DNA of 14,600 nt from Clostridiales bacterium (GTDB taxonomy: Bacteria; Bacillota; Clostridia; Lachnospirales; WQUN01). Both the position numbers and the translations under genes were made by a program. Position 1 is the first letter of the stretch. Every line of letters begins with the position of its first letter. The stretch covers positions 1 to 14,600 of the forward strand of contig JAISWA010000068.1 in the NCBI GenBank assembly GCA_031271275.1, in the 5' to 3' direction. This document shows positions 7,091-12,967 of this stretch, piece after piece. The notes beneath the pieces were generated by a model that searched no databases, had not been told where the DNA came from, and saw only the letters and a program-made list of their open reading frames with translations.

Positions 7091-9175
7091 CTAACTGGTT
7101 TGATTAGGCCGGAACGCGTCCCTCCGCTCCATTTCCTTCGCGGCGTCATAAACGCGCTCCACGCGCTCGTAAAACGCGAACTGCGAACGTACCGCGCTTA
7201 CCCGTCCCTTGCGGACGGTTTTTTTATACTGCCCGTTTGGCTGTTGGACACGCCGCTTGATATTGTCGGAAAAGGAAAGTGCGAGTATTTCCGTCAATTC
7301 CCTTTTCAAATCCGCGTCCTCTATGGGGAACAGCACTTCCACCCGGCGGTCAAGGTTGCGGGGCATCCAGTCCGCGCTAGAAAGGAACAGCTTGGGGCTT
7401 CCCGCGTTCTCGAAATACAAAATCCGGTCGTGTTCCAGGAAGCGGTCCACAATGCTCGACACCTCTATGTTTTCGCTGACGCCGGGCAGCCCCGCCTTTA
7501 AACAGCATATGCCGCGAATCAGCAGCCGTATTTCCACCCCGGCGCGGGACGCGCGGTAAAGCGCCTGTATTATTTCCGCGTCCGAAAGGGAGTTCATTTT
7601 GACGGAAATCCCCGAGGGCTTTCCTTCCTTCGCGTTGGCGGCCTCGGTTTCAATCAGCCGCAAAAAGGCTTTGCGCAAAGTCACCGGGGCGACCGCGATT
7701 TTTTTCCATTGGGAGTCTTTGGAATACCCGGTCAGCGTGTTAAACAGCATGGAACAGTCCTGCCCGAAAGCTTCCTTGCAGGTGAAGTAACCGGAATCCA
7801 CATAAATTTTCGCGGTGGCGTCGTTGTAGTTGCCGGTGCCGAGGTGTACGTACCGGCGTATGCCGTCGTCCTCCCGCCGCACCACAAGGCATATCTTGCA
7901 GTGGGTTTTAAGCCCCGCCAGTCCGTATACCACATGGCAGCCGGAACGTTCGAGCATCTTTGCCCAGTTGATATTGTTCTCCTCGTCGAAACGCGCGCGT
8001 AATTCCACTATCACCGTGACCTGCTTGCCGTTCTCGGCGGCCTGCATCAGCGCCGCTACGACGGGCGACTGGCCCGAGACCCTGTAGAGCGTCTGTTTTA
8101 TGGCAAGCACCTGCGGGTCGGCGGCGGCTTCCCGCACAAAACGCACCACGCAGTCGAAAGCCGTAAACGGATGCCTCACCAGTACGTCCCGTTCCCGTAT
8201 CACGTCAAACATTTGCTCACGGTTAAGGAACGCGGGCGCGGGCAGCGCGTTCATGGGCTTATAACGCAGCTTGGGCGAACCGCCGGAGAAACTCATCAGC
8301 ACGCTTAAATCCAGTGGGCCGGGCACGTCATAGATTTCATTTTTCTCAAGGTCGAGGGCCTTTTCCAAAAAGGTCAGCGCCTGCCCGCTCATTTCCCGGG
8401 AAATTTCAATCCGCACCGGGTCGCCCCAACGGCGGCGTTTGATGGAGCGCTCCATTTCACCGAGCAGGTCGTCCATTTCTTCTTCGTCAATCACCAGGTC
8501 GGAATTGCGCGTTACCCGCAGCAGCGACGTTTGAAGCACCTTATGCCCGGGGAAAAGTTTCCCCACATGGGCAAGCATCACTTCGTCGAGGAACAGGTGG
8601 CTCTCCTTCGACAGGGCGAGTATCCGGGGAAGCACCGTGGGGACTTGCACCACCGCGAACAGCGGCTCGTCGTCCTCCCCCTCAAGTTCTATAAACAGGT
8701 TGACGGTGCGGTTGTTAAGCAGCGGGAACGGGCGGCTCCGGTCGATTGCCATGGGCGTAAGCACCGGGAAAACCGTGTTTTCAAAATACCTGTCCACATA
8801 CGCGCGGGTCTCCCCGTCTAATTCGGAATAGCCAAGGAAGCGTATACCCTCGCGCGCAAGCGCCGGAAGCAGCGACTGCGTAAAGCAGGCGTATTGGTCG
8901 GCTGTCATGGTGTGCACCCGCTCGCTGATGGCGCTGAGCTGCTGCATGGGCGTAAGCCCGGACGCGTCCTGCCCCTTGCCCGCGGATTCCTGTTCCCATA
9001 TGGACGAAACGCGCACCATGAAAAACTCGTCCAAGTTGGACGCGGTAATCGCCAGAAACTTCAGCCGCTCCATCAGCGGGTTGGAAATGTCTTGCGCTTC
9101 CTCAAGCACGCGCTCGTTAAACTCAAGCCAGCTGAGTTCCCGGTTGAAGTAATAAGAAGGTACGTCAAAGTCCAT
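7091..9175 (-). CDS. ppk: Polyphosphate kinase (PPK1)
   Basis: The enzyme transfers the terminal phosphate of ATP onto inorganic polyphosphate, reversibly, through a phosphohistidine. The N-terminal domain is clear (YYFNRELSWLEFNERVLEEA, then AITASNLDEFFMVRV). The two phospholipase-D-like C-terminal domains both carry their histidines: His425 in LKTHCKI, the phosphorylated residue in the E. coli enzyme (His435), and His582 in FLEHDRIL, matching E. coli His592. HLGTGNYND and the basic NLDRRVEVL segment near the end are also intact. The 694 residues match full-length PPK1. The start at 9175 is the only good one: GAGGAG (9185-9190) lies 9 bases upstream within the end of the ppx-like gene, whose stop is only 2 bases away. 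The two are almost surely co-transcribed and translationally coupled. Confidence 0.96.
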   Translation of the reverse strand: MDFDVPSYYFNRELSWLEFNERVLEEAQDISNPLMERLKFLAITASNLDEFFMVRVSSIWEQESAGKGQDASGLTPMQQLSAISERVHTMTADQYACFTQSLLPALAREGIRFLGYSELDGETRAYVDRYFENTVFPVLTPMAIDRSRPFPLLNNRTVNLFIELEGEDDEPLFAVVQVPTVLPRILALSKESHLFLDEVMLAHVGKLFPGHKVLQTSLLRVTRNSDLVIDEEEMDDLLGEMERSIKRRRWGDPVRIEISREMSGQALTFLEKALDLEKNEIYDVPGPLDLSVLMSFSGGSPKLRYKPMNALPAPAFLNREQMFDVIRERDVLVRHPFTAFDCVVRFVREAAADPQVLAIKQTLYRVSGQSPVVAALMQAAENGKQVTVIVELRARFDEENNINWAKMLERSGCHVVYGLAGLKTHCKICLVVRREDDGIRRYVHLGTGNYNDATAKIYVDSGYFTCKEAFGQDCSMLFNTLTGYSKDSQWKKIAVAPVTLRKAFLRLIETEAANAKEGKPSGISVKMNSLSDAEIIQALYRASRAGVEIRLLIRGICCLKAGLPGVSENIEVSSIVDRFLEHDRILYFENAGSPKLFLSSADWMPRNLDRRVEVLFPIEDADLKRELTEILALSFSDNIKRRVQQPNGQYKKTVRKGRVSAVRSQFAFYERVERVYDAAKEMERRDAFRPNQTS
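7202..7225 (+). terminator. Intrinsic terminator of the ATPase operon, inside ppk on the opposite strand
   Basis: A perfect six-pair GC-rich stem, CCGTCC (7202-7207) with GGACGG (7213-7218), closes a five-base loop and is followed directly by seven T (7219-7225). On the plus strand this is a textbook Rho-independent terminator ~115 bases after the subunit D stop. The minus strand reads the A-run first, so ppk transcription should pass. The same bases encode a Lys-Lys-Thr-Val-Arg-Lys-Gly region near the PPK C-terminus. Confidence 0.75.
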
Positions 9176-9177
9176 AT

Positions 9178-10725
9178 TCAGTGGCTCCTCTTTATCTTTA
9201 ACGCGGCTTTCATGCCAAAGACTTCCTCAAAAAACTGGGATTTATAATTAAACGACCAGTTTTCCAACGTGACGTCCGCGTCCGTGTCCACGGTGACGGT
9301 GAGCGCGTCGTTGGCGACTTTTACCTGTATGGCGTCGAACTTCTTCGTCTGGCTGATTTCCAACGCGTCGGCAAGGCGCAGAATCGCCGAAAGCTTAGAA
9401 ACGCGCACCCGGTCCCCGGCGTCCAACGCCAAAAAGCCCGGCTCGCGCATCAACGGCGCTTTCCGGGAGTGGAACAGGCAGATATACGCGACCATGTCCG
9501 TTTCGAGGTGGCTTAGCCCCACGATGTCGGAACCGCGCACGATTTCGAAGGAATGCCGGTAGTGCTCGCGGTTGTTGATATACTTCCCGCTGTCGTGGAG
9601 TATCGCCGAGGTTTGCAGCAAAACCTTGTCGCGGCTTCCGAGGCCGTGTATTTTTTTCATTTTTTCAAAAATCACCATGGAATACTCGAACACCCGGTTA
9701 TAATGCGCGTCCCGGGTGTGGTACCGCTTCGCCAGTTCCCGCGCGGAAAGCAGCGTGTTTTTGCCAAATGCCCTGTTAAGCGCGGAAAAAGTCTTGGGAT
9801 AGAGCATTTCGTATAAAACCGCGTCGCCGGGTAAAACGCGGGAAGCGGTGATACACTCCGCCGACGTGAAGCGCAGCAGGTTTTGATAAATGCACACGGC
9901 GGGCAGCAACACGTCGGCGTGTTCGCTGTCGAGCCCGAAGCGCCCGGATATCTGGTCGGGGTTCATATACTTGATATTGTCGTACAAGGAAAATAATCCG
10001 TCCCTCGGAATGTTAAAGAAGGGCGTGTGGGTATCGACGCCCGCGAGTTCGGCAATCATGCCGATTTCGCGGCCGGAAGCGATGAAGTGCCTGATTCCGC
10101 CCGGGATTTCCTCCGGGAGCATAAAGGTGTAGCCCGCTAAGTATTCCTCCAGCAACTTGTAAAAGTCGTTGGTGTAACTTTGCAAATCCTCAAAAAGCTC
10201 GCCCATGCGCAACGAGCCGATTTTAATATTCCGCGTGAAGGGCATACGCCCGTCCGTCAGCAGCGAAACGCCGATGCCGCCCGCCCCGATGTATACCATT
10301 AGCGCCGACTGCTGCGACTCCGCGCTGGCGTAACGGGTAAGCAGCTTGTAGATATAGTTTTTTTCCTCCCGGTCGTCTATTACTTCCACGGCAAGCCCGG
10401 TCTTGATTTTCACCTGGTCGAGGATGTAATCCATGTTGCTTGCCTCGCGCACCGCCGAGGTAGCCACCGTGCGTATGTCGCGCACGCCGCAGCCCTTGAT
10501 GACGTGTTGGAAATTTTTTATAATCTCGCAAGCCTTGTCTATTTTGTCGAAGCGCATCTTGCCGGTTTGGAAAGTGTCGCGCCCGAGCCCGAGGGGGTAG
10601 CTTAAATTTTCCAGATACCTTACGGTACCCGTTTCCGTTTCGGAATTGGCGGTTTGGGCGATCAGCAGCTTTAACTCGTTGGTGCCTATGTCGATCACGG
10701 CGGCGGCGCGGTGCTTCTTTGGCAT
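9178..10725 (-). CDS. Ppx/GppA-type protein fused to an HD domain, with altered phosphate-binding loop
   Basis: The Ppx/GppA family hydrolyses polyphosphate or pppGpp. The actin-like N-terminus is plain: AAAVIDIGTNELKLLIA, TSAVREASN, and the REEKN segment whose Glu121 aligns with the catalytic base of E. coli PPX. The next loop, normally D-I-G-G-G-S-T-E, reads Y-I-G-A-G-G-I-G (residues 145-152), so the Mg/phosphate Asp and the following Glu are gone. Downstream NIKIGSLRMGEL, ASGREIG and HADVLLPA are kept. The C-terminal ~190 residues are an HD domain with His377-Asp378 in AILHDSGKYI and a later LRLADALEI. I chose ATG 10725 rather than 10755 because the likely promoter -10 box overlaps 10755, and GGGTGAT lies just before 10725. 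With ppk directly downstream, a polyphosphate role is likely, though hydrolase activity is doubtful. Confidence 0.88.
   Translation of the reverse strand: MPKKHRAAAVIDIGTNELKLLIAQTANSETETGTVRYLENLSYPLGLGRDTFQTGKMRFDKIDKACEIIKNFQHVIKGCGVRDIRTVATSAVREASNMDYILDQVKIKTGLAVEVIDDREEKNYIYKLLTRYASAESQQSALMVYIGAGGIGVSLLTDGRMPFTRNIKIGSLRMGELFEDLQSYTNDFYKLLEEYLAGYTFMLPEEIPGGIRHFIASGREIGMIAELAGVDTHTPFFNIPRDGLFSLYDNIKYMNPDQISGRFGLDSEHADVLLPAVCIYQNLLRFTSAECITASRVLPGDAVLYEMLYPKTFSALNRAFGKNTLLSARELAKRYHTRDAHYNRVFEYSMVIFEKMKKIHGLGSRDKVLLQTSAILHDSGKYINNREHYRHSFEIVRGSDIVGLSHLETDMVAYICLFHSRKAPLMREPGFLALDAGDRVRVSKLSAILRLADALEISQTKKFDAIQVKVANDALTVTVDTDADVTLENWSFNYKSQFFEEVFGMKAALKIKRSH
9185..9190 (-). promoter_or_regulatory. 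Ribosome binding site of ppk, inside the end of the ppx-like gene
   Basis: On the minus strand GAGGAG stands 9 bases before the ppk ATG at 9175. It overlaps the last codons of the upstream gene, so ribosomes finishing ppx can restart on ppk. Confidence 0.65.
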
Positions 10726-10753
10726 GGTATCACCCGGGGAATTAGTTTCCTTC

Positions 10754-10762
10754 ATTATAGCA
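10754..10762 (-). promoter_or_regulatory. Extended -10 promoter of the ppx-ppk operon
   Basis: On the minus strand the bases read TGCTATAAT, a perfect extended -10 element (TGnTATAAT). No convincing -35 box is seen at the usual distance, as is common for extended -10 promoters. Transcription would begin near 10747, after the ATG at 10755, which supports translation from 10725. The 5' leader would be about 20 bases. Confidence 0.65.
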
Positions 10763-10779
10763 CACCCGCGTATGCGGTG
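10763..10779. repeat. Small inverted repeat upstream of the ppx -10 box
   Basis: CCGC (10766-10769) and GCGG (10774-10777) pair around GTAT. Allowing one bulged C, the pairing extends to CAC and GTG-like outer bases. It lies just upstream of the extended -10, where a regulator could sit. It is short and could be chance in a GC-rich region. Confidence 0.3.
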
Positions 10780-10836
10780 ATTGACCCGCGCCGTAAAATA
10801 ATCAGCCGGTGCGAAGTTTCCATAAAATGTATGTAA

Positions 10837-10858
10837 AAGAAATCACACTTGATTTTTT
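10837..10858 (+). promoter_or_regulatory. A+T-rich hairpin in the leader before the GLUG gene
   Basis: A nine-pair stem (10837-10845 with 10850-10858, one G-U pair) encloses the loop CACT and ends in a run of six T. The AGGAG ribosome site of the small ORF follows at once. The stem is weak for a terminator. It could act as a leaky attenuator or mask the ribosome site. Assignment is tentative. Confidence 0.35.
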
Positions 10859-10867
10859 AGGAGAGAG

Positions 10868-10969
10868 ATGGTAAGAATTTCAATAGGTCGTAGGCTTGAC
10901 GCAAAAATAAAGAAAAGTATGGTAATAAAATTAAAAAGGAGCGGTAAGCATGAAACGAATACTGTTTAA
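10868..10969 (+). CDS. Possible leader small ORF, 33 residues, basic
   Basis: An ATG at 10868 follows AGGAG (10859-10863) by 4 bases and opens a frame of 33 codons ending in TAA at 10967-10969. The product would be strongly basic, with 10 Lys or Arg against 2 acidic residues, starting MVRISIGRRL. Its end overlaps the first 20 bases of the GLUG gene in another frame, and it runs through the GLUG ribosome site, so its translation would affect initiation there. I know no family for it. It may be a regulatory leader peptide, a real small protein, or a chance frame in AT-rich DNA. The candidate GLUG promoter at 10896-10923 lies within it, so the two cannot both act on the same transcript from that promoter. 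Confidence 0.3.
   Translation: MVRISIGRRLDAKIKKSMVIKLKRSGKHETNTV
10896..10923 (+). promoter_or_regulatory. Candidate promoter of the GLUG-repeat gene
   Basis: TTGACG (10896-10901) is a five-of-six match to a -35 box. Sixteen bases later TATGGT (10918-10923) is a four-of-six -10 box. The start of transcription would be near 10930, leaving a short leader that still includes the AAGGAG site. Confidence 0.4.
10936..10941 (+). promoter_or_regulatory. Ribosome binding site of the GLUG-repeat gene
   Basis: AAGGAG lies 8 bases before the ATG at 10950 and fixes that start, which also yields a well-formed signal peptide. Confidence 0.7.
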
Positions 10970-12590
10970 AACGCTTGCACTGTGTATTGCAATATTTTTA
11001 GCTTTTCCCGCGGCGGCCTTCGCGGATCATGTACATGGCTTAGAGGGGGCAGGAACATTTGAAGACCCGCTGAAAATATATACTCCTGAGGATTTTGAAA
11101 AAATGGGTAATGGTATTCAAATGAGCAAGGATCATTACTTTGCCCTTATGAATGATATTTCAATAACTAACCAACACCGCGTCGGCAATTTTGCCGGTGT
11201 ATTGAACGGCAACGGACATACGATTTTCGTAAATATCGGTGACGGCGGCAACTTGGCTGCGCCATTTACCTTTACGAATAACCGTTCTGTAATAGCTAAT
11301 ATTCATGTGGCGGGCATTATAACTGTAAGTGAGAACGACAGGGCCAACGCCGGCGGTCTGGTAGGAACAAACTACGGAGTGGTAATCAACTGCACTTCTT
11401 CTGTTAATATCACAAGCGCACACAAGAACGTGGGCGGATTGGTTGGGATTAACGGCAAACATGGCAGTATAATAAATTGCCACGCGGATGGAGATATTTT
11501 GGGTGAGTCCAGTGTTGGCGGTCTTGTGGGTTCCAACAAAGGCCAGATTATTTTGGGTTCGGCAAGCGGCAAAGTAAGCGGTAACCACCATGTTGGCGGT
11601 TTGGTAGGCTATAATGCAAATGAAGACGACAACTTAATACAACAAAGTGACGCATCCGGCAGCGCAACCTTTGCAAGCGGTAATCCCCCAACAAACCATG
11701 ACGGGGAGAACATAGGCGGAGTCGTCGGCGGCAACGCAGGCACTATATCAAACGAGGCTGTTGATATATATGAAGTGCAAAAAGCGAGCATCCCCGACAC
11801 CATGAAGTTGGCTTTTGCACTGGATTATCCCCCGGAAGCGGCGAAAGCATATGACTTAAGTAATGCAGAAAAGAAGGAAAGGCAAGCATTCGAAGAAAAT
11901 CTTGAAGCAGAAATAAAAGCGTCTTTCTCCGGAGGGGGCAGAACAACACTTTCTTCTCACGGACAATCTCGCAGGACATCCGCCGGGCAGCTCAACACGA
12001 CGGCAGCCAACGAGCAGCTTTATGCGAGAGACGGTGGCAATAACTATTCTATGGAATACAACGGAAGCGCTTTTATGAGTGCGGATGAGGCCTTTGAAGA
12101 CAACACTGGCTTTGGGGACGATAGTGGCTTTGGGGACAATGATCCCTTTGACAACCCCTGGGACATGGATGAAATCGACTCAAATACCGGTTCTGGCAAA
12201 GACTCCGGCAAGGATGATCCGTGGCGCTTTTTGATGGGAATTTTTCGTGTCGCTGAAGCGCGTTACGAGAACCTTCTAACCTCCTTTGACGTCTCCTTGC
12301 CCGGACAATCGGCGGAAGACCGGAGCTTGCAAGCTATTTTGGAAGATTTTGCTAATGGGCTAATAACAAACGAGATTGTTGATACATTTGAGCTACCTGT
12401 TCCTGATGAGGTTATGGCATGGGATGAGGCCATTAGCGAAAATTTTGAATATACTATTACGAATTATTTGGATAAAGTGGCTAATAAGATAACCGATGAG
12501 ACGGTTAAAGCCGCCGAAGCGAAGGCGAAAAAGTTATTAGGCGATCATTTTTCGAATGCTGTGGCTGATTTTTTCAATTTACTTAAATGA
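10950..12590 (+). CDS. Secreted GLUG-repeat protein with unrecognised C-terminal region
   Basis: The protein is exported: residues 1-25 form a signal peptide (basic MKRILFK, hydrophobic core, AFA before Asp26). Residues ~33-130 follow the usual pre-GLUG pattern, with G-x-G-T-x-E-D-P-L near 35, a PEDFEKM segment, and FAGVLNGNGHTI. Five GLUG motifs start at residues 135, 162, 190, 216 and 256, each of the G-G-[LV]-V-G type. Such repeats are expected to form a right-handed beta-helix. Residues ~386-400 hold a GFGDDSGFGDND acidic repeat. The region from 422 to the end looks helical and matches no family I recognise. No sortase motif or membrane anchor is seen at the end, so it is either released or bound non-covalently. 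It is likely a surface or adhesion protein. The gene is richer in A+T than its neighbours, hinting at a different origin. Confidence 0.8.
   Translation: MKRILFKTLALCIAIFLAFPAAAFADHVHGLEGAGTFEDPLKIYTPEDFEKMGNGIQMSKDHYFALMNDISITNQHRVGNFAGVLNGNGHTIFVNIGDGGNLAAPFTFTNNRSVIANIHVAGIITVSENDRANAGGLVGTNYGVVINCTSSVNITSAHKNVGGLVGINGKHGSIINCHADGDILGESSVGGLVGSNKGQIILGSASGKVSGNHHVGGLVGYNANEDDNLIQQSDASGSATFASGNPPTNHDGENIGGVVGGNAGTISNEAVDIYEVQKASIPDTMKLAFALDYPPEAAKAYDLSNAEKKERQAFEENLEAEIKASFSGGGRTTLSSHGQSRRTSAGQLNTTAANEQLYARDGGNNYSMEYNGSAFMSADEAFEDNTGFGDDSGFGDNDPFDNPWDMDEIDSNTGSGKDSGKDDPWRFLMGIFRVAEARYENLLTSFDVSLPGQSAEDRSLQAILEDFANGLITNEIVDTFELPVPDEVMAWDEAISENFEYTITNYLDKVANKITDETVKAAEAKAKKLLGDHFSNAVADFFNLLK
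11352..11730 (+). repeat. Five GLUG motifs within the secreted protein gene
   Basis: The coding units for G-G-L/V-V-G begin at 11352, 11433, 11517, 11595 and 11715, with spacings of 27, 28, 26 and 40 codons. The DNA copies are diverged, so these are old protein repeats, not recent duplications. The longer last spacing contains a low-complexity insertion near the NPPTNHDGEN segment. Confidence 0.75.
12107..12142 (+). repeat. Two-copy 18-base tandem repeat
   Basis: The unit TGGCTTTGGGGACGATAG (12107-12124) is repeated at 12125-12142 with 15 of 18 bases the same. It keeps frame and encodes GFGDDS then GFGDND. A recent duplication or replication slippage fits. It lies in the acidic linker between the repeat domain and the C-terminal region. 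Confidence 0.7.
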
Positions 12591-12616
12591 CCCCTCGTCT
12601 TGGATATAATTATAAT
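12587..12616 (+). promoter_or_regulatory. Candidate promoter of the MazG-like gene with tandem TATAAT
   Basis: Two back-to-back TATAAT boxes (12605-12610 and 12611-12616) lie ~27-38 bases before the MazG-like ATG. The second has ATGACC (12587-12592), a four-of-six -35, 18 bases upstream. That -35 overlaps the stop codon of the GLUG gene. A good AAGGGG ribosome site (12632-12637) follows. Confidence 0.5.
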
Positions 12617-12642
12617 AACGCGCTGCGGCGGAAGGGGCGATT
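12591..12642 (+). other. Short gap between the GLUG gene and the MazG-like gene
   Basis: These 52 bases hold the promoter and ribosome site of the next gene. I see no convincing terminator for the GLUG gene: the CCCCT and AGGGG segments at either end could pair only over a 37-base loop. Read-through into the MazG-like gene is possible. Confidence 0.5.
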
Positions 12643-12963
12643 ATGTTGGATTTCAACGCATATCAAAAGCTTGCCATGCGGACGGCAAGCTCGGCGACGA
12701 ACGAAAATTTAATTTTAAACGGCGTGATGGGGCTCTGCGGCGAAGCGGGGGAATGCATTGATATTGTGAAAAAGCACAAATTTCAAGGGCACGCTTTAGA
12801 CAGGGACAAGCTGATTGACGAAGCTTCCGACTGCTTATGGTACCTCGCGACGCTCGCGTCCGGGTTGGGGGTTTCTTTGGAAGACGTCGCGAAACATAAT
12901 GTGGAGAAATTACGCAAAAGATACCCCGACGGGTTTGACGCGGAAAAGAGCGTAAACCGGTAA
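12643..12963 (+). CDS. MazG-like nucleotide pyrophosphohydrolase
   Basis: This is a small all-helical enzyme of the MazG-like family, which cleaves nucleoside triphosphates to monophosphate and pyrophosphate, often to clear abnormal dNTPs. The metal-binding signature is complete: E34-x-x-E37 in GLCGEAGECID, then E60-x-x-D63 in IDEASDCLWYL. The family ending SLEDVAKHNVEKLRKRYPDGF is also intact. At 106 residues it is one single-domain unit, like the short forms seen in many bacteria and phages, not the double-domain MazG beside mazEF. The ATG has AAGGGG 5 bases upstream. Its natural substrate cannot be read from the sequence. It ends 4 bases before the stop of the convergent cyclase gene. Confidence 0.88.
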   Translation: MLDFNAYQKLAMRTASSATNENLILNGVMGLCGEAGECIDIVKKHKFQGHALDRDKLIDEASDCLWYLATLASGLGVSLEDVAKHNVEKLRKRYPDGFDAEKSVNR

Positions 12964-12967
12964 CCCG

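Larger units (their letters stand above)
10756..10949. promoter_or_regulatory. Divergent intergenic region
   Basis: This is the only sizeable gap between divergent genes in the window. Reading from the ppx side, it holds the ppx promoter and a small dyad, an A+T-rich hairpin (10837-10858), a ribosome site and possible 33-codon ORF (from 10868), a TTGACG/TATGGT promoter candidate, and the ribosome site of the GLUG gene. Base composition changes visibly from GC-rich to AT-rich at about 10790-10820. I see no tRNA or known riboswitch in it. Confidence 0.7.

Noticed and set aside
11352..11730. GLUG repeats as evidence for an IgA1-type protease
   Set aside because: GLUG motifs occur in many secreted proteins. 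No metalloprotease HExxH or other catalytic motif is visible here.
12915..12940. Hairpin ACCC-GTCG-GGGT followed by ATCTTTT on the minus strand as cyclase terminator
   Set aside because: A four-pair stem with a broken T-run is too weak to call.
12643..12963. MazG-like gene as part of a mazEF toxin-antitoxin or phage defence unit
   Set aside because: There is no MazE- or MazF-like gene nearby, and the short single-domain form is common as a housekeeping enzyme.
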